The position numbers and the translations under genes are program-made. The notes under the pieces are model-generated. The model did no database searches and was not told where the DNA came from. It worked only from the letters and a program-made list of their open reading frames with translations. Source: Candidatus Aalborgicola defluviihabitans (lineage in GTDB: Bacteria; Pseudomonadota; Gammaproteobacteria; Burkholderiales; Burkholderiaceae_C). Taken from it: DNA of 64,000 nt. This document shows positions 8,819 to 16,792 of this stretch, one piece after another. The DNA is taken from the NCBI GenBank assembly GCA_016705575.1, contig JADIXX010000004.1:124001-188000 (forward strand), written 5' to 3'. Numbering within the stretch: the stretch's first letter is position 1; every line of letters starts with the position of its first letter.

Positions 8819-9700
8819 ATGATCAAAATTGAAGTAGCCAGTGACCCGATGTTGTGTTCAGGCCATGCGGCCTGCCCGGGATGTATTGACGCTTTGTCGG
8901 TGCGCCACGTGCTGGCCGCAATGGGGCCCGACACCATGGCAGTGATCCCACCCTCGTGCATGGCGATCATTGCTGGGCCACAGCCTATGAGTTCGCTTCG
9001 CATACCAGTTTACCAGCCAACGCTGGAAGCCAGTGCCGCTGCAGCAACCGGCTTACGCCGCGCACTCAACGCCCAAGGAAAGCATGACACACAGGTCATC
9101 GTTTTAGCCGGCGACGGGGGCACGTACGACATTGGGTTCCAGTGCCTGTCGTCGGCCGCCGAGCGCAACGAAGACTTCTTGTATTTTTGTCTCGACAATG
9201 AAGGCTATATGAACACGGGCGCTCAGAAGTCATCATCGACTCCTCATTTCGCGCGCACTGGATCCACACCTGCGGGAAAGACCTCGCGCAAAAAGAACCT
9301 GACAGAAATCATGGCCGCTCACGGCGTTCCGTACGTAGCTACGGCCAGCGCTGGTCACCTGCCGGACTTGCTGCGCAAGGTGGCCAAAGCAAAGGCTATG
9401 CGCGGCACTCGCATCATCTCGCTGCTGATTCCGTGCATGGATGGATGGGGAGTCGCTGACGATGACGGCTTAAAAACTGCACGCTACGCGGTCGAGTCTG
9501 GAGCCTATCCTTTGTATGAAGTCGAAGACGGGCGCAACTACACACTCAACCACACCACCAAAACCCGCCCAATTGCCGACTACTTGGCGCTACAGCGTCG
9601 CTATCGACACATGCAAGCCGATGACATCGAAACGTTGCAAGCAGAGATCGACGATGGTTGGGAGACGCTGCAGCATCGCGCTGCTGCAAGCCGACGTTGA
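8819..9700 (+). CDS. padI: 2-oxoacid:acceptor oxidoreductase beta subunit, TPP-binding (PadI-like)
   Basis: 293 residues. The TPP/Mg site starts at AGDGGTYDIGFQ (residues 97-108) and continues with LDNEGYMNTGAQ. N-terminal cysteines C13, C19 and C22 (CSGHAACPGC) are the [4Fe-4S] ligands of PorB-type chains. Together with gamma, alpha and the FAD/Fe-S chain it would convert a 2-oxoacid plus CoA into acyl-CoA and CO2. With phenylglyoxylate the product would be benzoyl-CoA. The start at 8819 has AAGGTGA six bases upstream; an in-frame ATG at 8801 overlapping the alpha gene is an alternative. Confidence 0.72.
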   Translation: MIKIEVASDPMLCSGHAACPGCIDALSVRHVLAAMGPDTMAVIPPSCMAIIAGPQPMSSLRIPVYQPTLEASAAAATGLRRALNAQGKHDTQVIVLAGDGGTYDIGFQCLSSAAERNEDFLYFCLDNEGYMNTGAQKSSSTPHFARTGSTPAGKTSRKKNLTEIMAAHGVPYVATASAGHLPDLLRKVAKAKAMRGTRIISLLIPCMDGWGVADDDGLKTARYAVESGAYPLYEVEDGRNYTLNHTTKTRPIADYLALQRRYRHMQADDIETLQAEIDDGWETLQHRAAASRR

Positions 9701-9879
9701 GTCCGAGCGGCCTAGAATACGTGAGCACCATGAGACTTTCTGTATGATGCAGGAAAATTGTTTTATGTAAAAGCAACCAATACCGGGATACGCCCGGCAT
9801 TGGATCAAGCGCTTTAACGCCTGCTCTGGGCGAACAGCCGATTGTTGGATCAGAGAAACAACTCTAATCCACTATTTCT
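9701..9879. promoter_or_regulatory. Gap between padI-like gene and marR with hairpin and inverted repeat
   Basis: Contains a GC hairpin CCGGG-ATACG-CCCGG (9783-9797) without a T run, which could be a weak terminator of the preceding operon. An inverted repeat TTGTT-N10-AACAA at 9842-9861, just before the MarR start, is a candidate autoregulatory operator. Both are inferences from symmetry only. Confidence 0.35.
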
Positions 9880-10335
9880 ATGAACAGTGAACCTTTAGCG
9901 GACGTCGATCTCGGCACCCTTCCCGACCTGGTTGGCTACCGTCTCAGAATGGCGCAACTCGTTGTTTTCAAAGACTTTGACCGCGAGTTCGTAGATGCTG
10001 ACATGACCCCCGCAATATTTGGTGCACTGGAGGTTCTTTTTCACAACAAAGGCCTGACCCAAACCCGGCTTGCAACCGCAATCGGCTTGGATCGGTCTTC
10101 GTTGGTTCCGTTACTGGACAAGCTGCAGAGCCGCAACCTAGTCGCTCGTGAATCGTCTGTTCAGGACCGTCGCCGCAATCACTTATTCCTCACGCCAGAG
10201 GGGCGGCAGCTTTTGGTAAAGGCAAACAAGCGCGTCAAATCACATGAGCAGCGGGTTCTTGCTTCGCTCACTGCATCAGAGATCAAGACGCTGCTCAAGC
10301 TACTATCAAAAGTAGGTGACAAGCTCGTCGTATAG
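9880..10335 (+). CDS. MarR-family transcriptional regulator (possibly BadR-like)
   Basis: 151 residues with a central winged HTH: LTQTRLATAIGLDRSSLVPLLDKLQ followed by the wing DRRRNHLFLTPEGRQ. MarR proteins bind small aromatic acids or CoA esters; BadR of Rhodopseudomonas palustris, a MarR protein, controls the benzoyl-CoA reductase genes there. Its position between the 2-oxoacid oxidoreductase operon and the reductase operon suggests local control of one or both (inference). It ends five bases before the convergent PHP gene, with no terminator visible between them. Confidence 0.85.
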   Translation: MNSEPLADVDLGTLPDLVGYRLRMAQLVVFKDFDREFVDADMTPAIFGALEVLFHNKGLTQTRLATAIGLDRSSLVPLLDKLQSRNLVARESSVQDRRRNHLFLTPEGRQLLVKANKRVKSHEQRVLASLTASEIKTLLKLLSKVGDKLVV

Positions 10336-10340
10336 CGTAT

Positions 10341-10973
10341 TCAGGGCTCCATGCTGTAGCCAGGGTAGTAGCCGCCAAGACAGTTGCCAGCTCGCACTGC
10401 ACCAATAAAGTCGGCCATGTTGCTTACCGGTTGAAAGAACTCCGTCGCACACCGTCCTACGGCGGGCACCTTGTGGCAGTCGCTGCCACCAAGACCCGGT
10501 AGTACCATGTGCTTGGCCGCGTGGATCGCAAGGTCGTTATCGGTGTCCTGATTGTTGCCATTGTGCGTTTCGACAGCATCTAAACCGACGACATCCAGCA
10601 AGCGCTCTAGCAGGCAACACACTCCAACCTCCCGAAACGGATGTGCGGGAACGCAAATTGCACCAAGCTTCTGCAAGCGTTCAATCACTTCTTCCATCGG
10701 TAGCCAATGGTCTCGTCCCCATATGTTCCATGCGTCATCCTCAACGCCGTAAGCCAGCAGGTGACCGCGATCAGTTGCAATCTCGACACCTCGTAAAAGT
10801 AGCAGCCCTTCACCCTGTGCGATCGCTTCAACTGGCGCTGACGCTTCATAGGAGTAGTGCTCGGTAATGACGATACCATCCAACCCAAGCGCTTTGGCGC
10901 GGCGAATAAGCGCCACGGGCTCCAGCCAGTTATCGTACGAGTACTTGGTATGACAGTGAGTGTCTATCCACAT
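10341..10973 (-). CDS. PHP-domain phosphoesterase-like protein
   Basis: 210 residues of the PHP (polymerase and histidinol phosphatase) superfamily. Metal-binding motifs in order: DTHCHTKYSYD (residues 4-14), ITEHYSYEA, GVEIATDRGHLLAYG, PAHPFRE and GGSDCHKVPA. A longer upstream reading exists, but ATG at 10973 directly opens the first motif. It is the last gene of the benzoyl-CoA reductase operon, 25 bp after the GNAT gene. Its substrate and the reason for co-transcription with a ring reductase are unknown. A phosphatase or nuclease-like hydrolase is the only functional statement supported. Confidence 0.75.
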   Translation of the reverse strand: MWIDTHCHTKYSYDNWLEPVALIRRAKALGLDGIVITEHYSYEASAPVEAIAQGEGLLLLRGVEIATDRGHLLAYGVEDDAWNIWGRDHWLPMEEVIERLQKLGAICVPAHPFREVGVCCLLERLLDVVGLDAVETHNGNNQDTDNDLAIHAAKHMVLPGLGGSDCHKVPAVGRCATEFFQPVSNMADFIGAVRAGNCLGGYYPGYSMEP

Positions 10974-10998
10974 GAGGCGCCAAACTCCAGCGCAACGA

Positions 10999-11451
10999 TC
11001 AGGGTAGCTGGAGCTCCAGATTGACCCGCTTGGATGGTTGGAACTTGTGGTTGGCGAAGAACCTCTCCAACGTGAAGTCATTCCAGTTCACCAAGGTATA
11101 AATTCGCTTTACACCAACTGCTTTCATGTTGGTCAAAAACTGATCCATCAAGTCGTGTGCAACACCCCGGTTTTGAAAGTCAGGATGCACGCCGATGGTG
11201 TCAATGGTCGCACTGGTTTCAGGAATTCCGTACTCGCCAAAATATACATCCCCCATCATGAATCCAACAATTTTTCCATCCACTTCGGCTACCAGTGAAG
11301 TATTGATGTTGTTTGAGTTGGTCACGATCGAGTCAATCTTGCGCTCGTAATACTGGCGACGTTCCTGCTTTGACACCAGCGTATCAATTGCGACAACAGC
11401 ATCAAGGTCATCGCGTTTCATCAAGCGCATGTTCGGTTCATTAATTGCCAT
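10999..11451 (-). CDS. GNAT-family N-acetyltransferase
   Basis: 150 residues. The acetyl-CoA binding region is visible as IDTIGVHPDFQNRGVAHDLM (Q/RxxGxG-like, residues 85-105), after a beta strand with KIVGFMMGD. A strong AGGAGA lies before the ATG. It sits in the benzoyl-CoA reductase operon between the 94-residue Cys protein and the PHP protein. In R. palustris, GNAT enzymes acetylate and inactivate aromatic-CoA ligases; a comparable regulatory role here is speculation. A small-molecule acetyltransferase is equally possible. Confidence 0.8.
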   Translation of the reverse strand: MAINEPNMRLMKRDDLDAVVAIDTLVSKQERRQYYERKIDSIVTNSNNINTSLVAEVDGKIVGFMMGDVYFGEYGIPETSATIDTIGVHPDFQNRGVAHDLMDQFLTNMKAVGVKRIYTLVNWNDFTLERFFANHKFQPSKRVNLELQLP

Positions 11452-11498
11452 GGGTTATCTCCTAATTGGGTATTGGTTCGTCAGCAATTTCGACAAAA

Positions 11499-11783
11499 CT
11501 AGAACAATTCATCTTCTAGCGGTTTTGCAGCGCCGTTCAAACGGACATAGATATCGCCATACATCTGGGCAGCTTCCGCACCACCGGTAAAGCATGTGTT
11601 ACAGCCACCTGCAGTCGTTTCGACCGGGTGCTCTATGACATGTACCTCGTACCCCATGTTCCGGTAGTTTTCAACAACTTCAGACAGGCGCGGCTCCCCA
11701 AGCGTTGTCTTCTTGGTCCAGCCTTGCTCGATGAGCACGCCTTCCTGTCCACCCTTCAGCAGCTTCAATAAGATCGGTTCCAT
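11499..11783 (-). CDS. Uncharacterised 94-residue protein with CxxC, benzoyl-CoA reductase operon
   Basis: Not recognised. The ATG at 11783 has TAGGAAT five bases upstream and follows the ferredoxin stop by seven bases. The protein is short and mixed in composition, with a single Cys pair, GGCNTC (C61, C64), in its second half and an acidic C-terminus (PLEDELF). The CxxC could bind a metal or Fe-S cluster, perhaps bridging subunits, or act as a redox pair. Its place between the ferredoxin and the GNAT gene suggests a role in reductase assembly, electron transfer or control. Confidence 0.6.
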   Translation of the reverse strand: MEPILLKLLKGGQEGVLIEQGWTKKTTLGEPRLSEVVENYRNMGYEVHVIEHPVETTAGGCNTCFTGGAEAAQMYGDIYVRLNGAAKPLEDELF

Positions 11784-11790
11784 ACGATTC

Positions 11791-12075
11791 CTACCATGAG
11801 TGTTTGATGGCACCAGGCGTACAGGCTTTCGTGCACGGAAGGTCGGTGTATCCACTGGACGGCTTGCAGTCGGCGCAGTCGTAAGCGAGCGTCCGGCGAA
11901 ATGGAGCTTTCACCGCAATGACTTCATCATCGTAGTCGTCTGTCATAGGTTCAAACATTTCCTTTGGACACGCCGTAAGGCAAGCCCGACCGGCCGTGCA
12001 AACAATGCACTGATCGGTGTCGATGCTGATGTAATACTCACCCGACCCGTCTTTGTAACCGTAGTTGGCAATCAT
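11791..12075 (-). CDS. bzdM: 2[4Fe-4S]-type ferredoxin of the benzoyl-CoA reductase operon (BzdM-like)
   Basis: 94 residues with two Cys groups: C23-C26-C32-C36 (CIVCTAGRACLTACP) and C67-C70-C81-C85. The first is a variant with five residues between the second and third Cys. The operon order (two catalytic subunits, two ATPase subunits, ferredoxin) equals bzdNOPQM of Azoarcus, so this is the likely electron donor to the reductase activator subunits. ATG at 12075 has GAGAGGAGAG upstream. The ferredoxin-linked FAD subunit at 5986-7659 could recharge it. Confidence 0.75.
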   Translation of the reverse strand: MIANYGYKDGSGEYYISIDTDQCIVCTAGRACLTACPKEMFEPMTDDYDDEVIAVKAPFRRTLAYDCADCKPSSGYTDLPCTKACTPGAIKHSW

Positions 12076-12138
12076 GGGGCTCTCCTCTCTGCGCCAAGGG
12101 CGCATTGAATGTACGATTCCGTCGAATTTCGACCCGTT

Positions 12139-13038
12139 TTACGCTGCGACGGCCACCTTCGTTGCGGCCTGTTTTTGCATTAACGTATAGCCGAACAGCG
12201 CAGCGCCCAGGGCGCCAGCAATCTGACTGTCATACTTGGTCTGCACCGCTGTAGTGCCAAGCAGGCGTTCAATCCGCTTCACAACACCTGGGTTTTTGGC
12301 GATGCCACCAGTGATGAAAAAGTCGTTTTCAACCCCAATACGCGTAATCAACGAGACCACGCGCTCAGCCATCGCCTGGCAGTAAGCGGCAATCACCTTG
12401 TTTTTGGTGTACCCAGACTTGAGAAGGCCCAGTGCTTCCGACTTGGCGAACACCACGCAAGTCGATGACACCGCTTCCGGCTCAATATCCACATCAAACG
12501 AGCGTGCACCCAATTCTGCAATGGGTATCTGCATCAGGTCTGCAATTACTTCCATGCCACGGCCGGTTCCAGCAGCACACTTGTCGTTCATTAGAAAATT
12601 GGTGACCTTGCCCTTCTCGTCGCAGTGGATGGCCTTGCAGTCCTGCCCACCCATATCGAGAATGGTACGGACCGTTGAACCACCCATGTAATTGGCGCCC
12701 CGCGCATGGCAGGCGATCTCAGTAATCGCCTTGTGTGCGAACGGTACGTTGACGCGGCCATAGCCAGTACCAATCACATAAGTCACGTCTGACAGCTTCA
12801 TGCCGGCCTTATCCAGCACACCGTTGATGGCATTGGTGGCTGAATCCGGACTGTTGTTACCCGTACGCATGCTGTTGTAGCCAAAAATCTCGCCATCGAC
12901 ACAAATCACCGCCTGCGAACTGACTGAGCCTACGTCAATGCCCGCCGTGATGATTTTGGCTGTGCGCCAGTCCTTGGATTCATCGATCCAGCAATTTTCT
13001 TGCCAGCGCCAGTACTCTTTCTTTTCCTCTGCTGCCAT
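12139..13038 (-). CDS. bzdQ: Benzoyl-CoA reductase ATPase subunit, BzdQ/BcrA type
   Basis: 299 residues of the ASKHA ATPase activators (BcrA/BcrD, HgdC). The phosphate loop is AGIDVGSVSSQ (residues 32-42). Cys154 (KCAAGTGR) and Cys194 (STCVVFAKSE) are the expected ligands of the [4Fe-4S] cluster shared between the two ATPase subunits. ATP hydrolysis drives electrons to the low potential needed to reduce the benzene ring. Thauera BcrA is longer (about 440); the short form matches Azoarcus BzdQ. It pairs with the 270-residue subunit upstream. AGGAAA lies before the ATG. Confidence 0.88.
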   Translation of the reverse strand: MAAEEKKEYWRWQENCWIDESKDWRTAKIITAGIDVGSVSSQAVICVDGEIFGYNSMRTGNNSPDSATNAINGVLDKAGMKLSDVTYVIGTGYGRVNVPFAHKAITEIACHARGANYMGGSTVRTILDMGGQDCKAIHCDEKGKVTNFLMNDKCAAGTGRGMEVIADLMQIPIAELGARSFDVDIEPEAVSSTCVVFAKSEALGLLKSGYTKNKVIAAYCQAMAERVVSLITRIGVENDFFITGGIAKNPGVVKRIERLLGTTAVQTKYDSQIAGALGAALFGYTLMQKQAATKVAVAA

Positions 13039-13070
13039 GATTTTTTCCTTTCAGATTGGACTAAGGGCGT

Positions 13071-13883
13071 TTACGCGGTTTCTTTTTCTGTCGCAATCAG
13101 CGCCGCACCCAGCGCGCTGACGTATTCGGGCATGTCGGGCAAATTCACATGATCCACTCCAAGAGCGTCTTTCAAGGAACGTACGAATCCCGGGTTATTG
13201 ACCATGCCACCGATCAGGATTACATCGCCTTCGATTCCGACACGGCGCACCATCGCGCAAACGCGGCTGGCAACTGCATCCAAAACCGACTTGGCAATAT
13301 CTTCCTTGGGAGTTGCCGAGTGAATCAGCGACACCACTTCAGATTCGGCAAATACCGTGCACTGCGCATTCATCGGAATGGTCCGATCGGAACGCAGGCT
13401 GGCTTCGCCAAATTCCTTGAGCGTCAACTGGAGTGCGCGTGCCATGGATTCGGCGAATGCACCGGCACCAGCAGCGCACTTCTCATTGCCTGCAAAGTCA
13501 ACCACCTTGCCCGACCCGTTTGCCTTGATGCCGCGACCTTCTTCAGCGCCGACATCCACAACCGTCTGCGCCGACGGCAGCATAAAGACTGCACCGCGCG
13601 CACCAGCCGATACTTCGGTCACATCGGTATCTGCAAAACGGACCTGCTTGCGACCGGCACCGGTTGCCACGATGCGTGTGACCTGGTCGCGTGACAAGCC
13701 ACACGCAGCCATACCGTCGGCCAAAGCCTTGTCGGCCGCAGCGTCCATGTCGAGTTCGTCCGGAAACATCATGTGCTTACCCTTGACGCCCCATTTCAAT
13801 TCCGGTGCGCCGTCTACGTTGAGCTCCTCCAAAAAAACCACCTTGACGGTGCGAGAGCCCATGTCTATGCCTGCGGTAATCAT
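13071..13883 (-). CDS. bzdP: Benzoyl-CoA reductase ATPase subunit, BzdP/BcrD type
   Basis: 270 residues, second ASKHA ATPase of the reductase. AGIDMGSRTVKVVF opens the protein; Cys136 (KCAAGAGAF) and Cys175 (QCTVFAESE) are the cluster ligands. The AGGAGG site sits nine bases before the ATG at 13883, so the ATG at 13892, directly abutting that site, is unlikely to be used. Two different ATPase genes next to each other separate this system from 2-hydroxyacyl-CoA dehydratases, which use a single homodimeric activator. Confidence 0.88.
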   Translation of the reverse strand: MITAGIDMGSRTVKVVFLEELNVDGAPELKWGVKGKHMMFPDELDMDAAADKALADGMAACGLSRDQVTRIVATGAGRKQVRFADTDVTEVSAGARGAVFMLPSAQTVVDVGAEEGRGIKANGSGKVVDFAGNEKCAAGAGAFAESMARALQLTLKEFGEASLRSDRTIPMNAQCTVFAESEVVSLIHSATPKEDIAKSVLDAVASRVCAMVRRVGIEGDVILIGGMVNNPGFVRSLKDALGVDHVNLPDMPEYVSALGAALIATEKETA

Positions 13884-13905
13884 CTTAAGCATCCTCCTAA
13901 GTTAT

Positions 13906-15213
13906 TCATGCGTACGCGAATTCGCGTTTGAGGTTAAGGGTTTCCATGAAGGAATCAACACGGTTTTGCGTACGACCCAGATCGAATTCGCGTTCGTCAC
14001 CCATGTTGCCTTCGTAGGTCATGACCGGTATTCCGGCAGAAGCCAAGCCCAAGCGGTTTTCCATAATTCCGAGCGACAGTCCTTCGCAACCACGGTTCAG
14101 GTGCAGCATGACGCCATCGACACCCCACTCCTTGACGATGGTCTTCATCATCTCGGTCTTCAAGCGCGGATCGTAAAAGTGCTGCCACTGGGGTTTGGAC
14201 AGATTCCAATCGCAATACAGACGCATCGCCTGCTCGCGCGTGGTGATCTCAATACCCTGCTGCATTGGCGTGGTACGCGGTCCCCAGCTACCGTCCGGCT
14301 TGGTTTCCCAGATGCCTTCGAGGCCAAAGGTATAGAGCGAACCGATTGACACTGCACCGTACTCTTCCAGGTACCGGAAAATTTTTAGAAAACCCCATGG
14401 CGGTTGGGTGTCGGACATTACGCGGCAACGCTCATTGGCGACGGCAGCAATGCCACGGTTTACGCGATCCTGGACTTCATCACGACACTCTTCGTAAAAA
14501 TCAGCGCACCACTTTGATGACTTCGACAAGGTTGCCAGAACGTACAGCGAGTACATCGTTTTTTCGTCAAGTGGCGCTGGCTTGGCCTTATTGAGCGTGC
14601 ATATTTCAGCCCACAGCGATGTGGATCGCATTTCATTTTTGACCGCCTCAATGAACAACTCATCGTTGTACTCGCGGCCAGTCACTTTTTCCATCCACTC
14701 AATCGATTCCAGCCCCTGATTGACCACATACATGAGCCGATCTTCGGTCAGATCCTTGTAGGGTCCGACTGACACATCGATGAAGTTGACGGGCGTGTTT
14801 TCAATTTTGGAAGCATGCTGATACCACTTTGCGTGTGAACAGCAAATTTGGGACTGGAAATTGAAGTCTGGCTTTGGAAACTTGCCGCCGTCAATGTACT
14901 TGTCGAGATAGAGTGAACCCCAGTAAGTGCGCATGTAAGCACACAGATCGCGGGCAAATCCGGCTGATTCGGCTGCGTTTTGGGCCTCGGCATTGAGCTT
15001 TTTGTCCAACGCTACCGCAGCACCGTAGGGCTCGCCGGTAAGCGAATAGACATCGTTGCCAAGACCTGCAGGAATGGCATCCAACGCCCAGGCCGATCCG
15101 GACCAGCGTATGCCACCCGTTTCCTTGCAGCGGGCATAGTTGATGTAATACTGCTCGCGCAGTTCCTTTGCTTTCTTCCAGCACTTGAGCGGCTCGGTCT
15201 GATATTTCGCCAT
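13906..15213 (-). CDS. bzdO: Benzoyl-CoA reductase catalytic subunit, BzdO/BcrB type
   Basis: 435 residues of the HgdB/BcrB family, which with BzdN/BcrC binds the substrate and a [4Fe-4S] cluster and carries out the two-electron dearomatisation of benzoyl-CoA to the cyclic dienoyl-CoA. Length matches BzdO/BcrB. Conserved Cys are present, for example in FQSQICCSHAKWYQ and HLNRGCEGLS. It lies between bzdN and bzdP in the minus-strand operon with gaps of 80 and 22 bp. Confidence 0.88.
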   Translation of the reverse strand: MAKYQTEPLKCWKKAKELREQYYINYARCKETGGIRWSGSAWALDAIPAGLGNDVYSLTGEPYGAAVALDKKLNAEAQNAAESAGFARDLCAYMRTYWGSLYLDKYIDGGKFPKPDFNFQSQICCSHAKWYQHASKIENTPVNFIDVSVGPYKDLTEDRLMYVVNQGLESIEWMEKVTGREYNDELFIEAVKNEMRSTSLWAEICTLNKAKPAPLDEKTMYSLYVLATLSKSSKWCADFYEECRDEVQDRVNRGIAAVANERCRVMSDTQPPWGFLKIFRYLEEYGAVSIGSLYTFGLEGIWETKPDGSWGPRTTPMQQGIEITTREQAMRLYCDWNLSKPQWQHFYDPRLKTEMMKTIVKEWGVDGVMLHLNRGCEGLSLGIMENRLGLASAGIPVMTYEGNMGDEREFDLGRTQNRVDSFMETLNLKREFAYA

Positions 15214-15293
15214 TTTTCGTAACTCCTGAAATTGATGTCTGCTCTGTCGTCTGCCGTCATTCCTGACGGGCTCAGTTATCTGAAGCGATGTGC

Positions 15294-16430
15294 TTAGAAC
15301 AATTCTTCTTCGCTCATCGTTTCCAGGAAGGCCTCGATCCGGATGCGGAAAGGTCCTATTGGATTGGTGATGTCGAACTCCAGGAACAGAGTCGGAATAC
15401 CGTTCTTTTCCAAGTGCTCCTTGAGATCCGGGTAGTCGCCCTCATGCGGGTCGCAGAATTTTTGCTGCAGGAAAACTGCGGCACGTGCGTTGTAGTCTTT
15501 GGCCAGTTTGAGCACATGGTCAAAGCGCGTGTGAACCGGATAGTCCTTGGTAGGGCATGCGGGCCTCTCGCAATAGCGGTCAGCAATGGTCGCGATGGGG
15601 TCGTCCTGGATGCGCGCCTCGTTCCAAAAATTGCGCGTACCAGAGCACTGGTCATCGATGACGATGGTTGAACCAACAGACTCGACCATGGCCATGAAAG
15701 ATACGTCGTCGTTCTCCGACCCAATCGTCATGAAACGCACACCTTCGACGCGGTTGTTTGGCTGGCTTGGCAACAACGCCAGAACCCGCTTCAACTCACG
15801 GTTGTGGTCCTCTTTGTCGATGAACTGCGCGGTGATAGACGCATACAGTGCGTCAACACCGGTTACACGCGGATTGACTTCCTTGCGGTACTCGTAGAGT
15901 TCGTGCAGCAAGCGGCGGTTTTCGTTGACCAGTTCAGTCGATTTCCTGAGTTCGTCATCGGTGATCGGCTTGCCAATCACACCTTCCACAAACTTGCGGA
16001 ATTCTTTGACTTCAGACTGATGCAACATCTTGGCGAACTTTGACTGCACTTCATTGGGCATGGGCAGGTAGTAGTCCCACTGCACGGTCGGCACGTGCTG
16101 GCGCCAGGATGTGAAGGTCTGGCGATACTGGATGCAGGACTGCGTCAGCGTTACACCCTCGCAGTAGTCATAGCGGCCCAACAATCCTTGGGCTAATGAA
16201 TCACGGCTGAAAGGACAAAACATGCCAAAGATATGCGGCTCGGTCACGTTTTGCGGTTCGTGCGCGCCCAACACCCGCACCGGCAGCATGCCAGCGGCAA
16301 TCAGGACTTCTTCAGGTGTGTAGGTACACATGGTCGCCACGACTCGACCGCCGGTTCTCTTCTTCCACTCCCTAGCGTAATCGTGCCGGTCTTCGTACCA
16401 AGATTTGAACTGGTCAAATAATTCGCTCAT
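15294..16430 (-). CDS. bzdN: Benzoyl-CoA reductase catalytic subunit, BzdN/BcrC type
   Basis: 378 residues, HgdB/BcrC family. Cys-containing motifs include MCTYTPEEVLIAAG, FCPFSRD, TLTQSCIQYR and QKFCDPHEGDYP near the C-terminus. It is the first gene of the reductase operon, with AAGAGG eight bases before the ATG. A TATAAT box bordered by TGCA repeats lies upstream. Substrate range (benzoyl-CoA against methyl- or hydroxybenzoyl-CoA) cannot be told by eye. Confidence 0.88.
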   Translation of the reverse strand: MSELFDQFKSWYEDRHDYAREWKKRTGGRVVATMCTYTPEEVLIAAGMLPVRVLGAHEPQNVTEPHIFGMFCPFSRDSLAQGLLGRYDYCEGVTLTQSCIQYRQTFTSWRQHVPTVQWDYYLPMPNEVQSKFAKMLHQSEVKEFRKFVEGVIGKPITDDELRKSTELVNENRRLLHELYEYRKEVNPRVTGVDALYASITAQFIDKEDHNRELKRVLALLPSQPNNRVEGVRFMTIGSENDDVSFMAMVESVGSTIVIDDQCSGTRNFWNEARIQDDPIATIADRYCERPACPTKDYPVHTRFDHVLKLAKDYNARAAVFLQQKFCDPHEGDYPDLKEHLEKNGIPTLFLEFDITNPIGPFRIRIEAFLETMSEEELF

Positions 16431-16792
16431 AAATGCGCCTCTTTATTGGTCGGTTAGGGTCTAGATCACTGCATGCAATATGCTGCATTTCAGATTAATC
16501 AAACTGCATTATAGTGCAATTAATTTGTTTTGGTGTGAAATAAGTTGCCTGTCGAAAAATAAATGCAAATTTGTTGAAAATGCGCTCCTACACCAAGCAA
16601 ACCAGCAGTTCGCCCACTTCAACCGACCAAAACGGGCAGTTGCAGAGGTCATTTGGCCTTTCGGTCTCACTGTCACTCGATCAAACGGGCCGAACGTCCT
16701 CATAGGAGCCTCATATACGCAGACGCTCCCTGTATCATTTGACGCAGCGGCGATCTGCCGTTACTACTTAGCGAATTCGAACCTCGTTCACT
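16431..16792. promoter_or_regulatory. Divergent regulatory region, benzoyl-CoA reductase operon and PaaX-type gene
   Basis: 362 bp without a gene. A perfect TATAAT for the reductase operon reads on the minus strand at 16508-16513. No good -35 lies 17 bp upstream (a TTCACA sits at 20 bp), suggesting activator dependence. Five TGCA motifs occur at 16470, 16474, 16484, 16505 and 16515. An FNR-like half site ATCAA occurs at 16498-16502. Nearer the PaaX-type start are two similar blocks, CGACCAAAACGGGC (about 16624) and CGATCAAACGGGCC (about 16678), possibly operators for that regulator. Confidence 0.6.
16470..16518. promoter_or_regulatory. TGCA repeat cluster overlapping the reductase operon -10 box
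   Basis: Two TGCA-N6-TGCA units (16474-16487 and 16505-16518) plus one extra TGCA at 16470. On the minus strand the second unit reads TGCACTATAATGCA, so a protein bound there would cover the -10 box. BzdR of Azoarcus is known to bind TGCA repeats at the benzoyl-CoA reductase promoter. No bzdR gene is in this window. Confidence 0.55.

Noticed and set aside
12139..16430. Reading the four genes as a 2-hydroxyacyl-CoA dehydratase with its activator
   Set aside because: Two different ATPase genes are present and the gene order equals bzdNOPQ; dehydratases use one homodimeric activator.
16489..16502. FNR box for the reductase promoter
   Set aside because: Only one half site (ATCAA) is good, and it falls downstream of the -10 box where FNR would not activate; kept only as a remark.
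16715..16735. ATAC-N13-GTAT inverted repeat before the PaaX-type gene as an operator
   Set aside because: Four-base arms with a long spacer are expected by chance in 360 bp, and no known consensus was matched.
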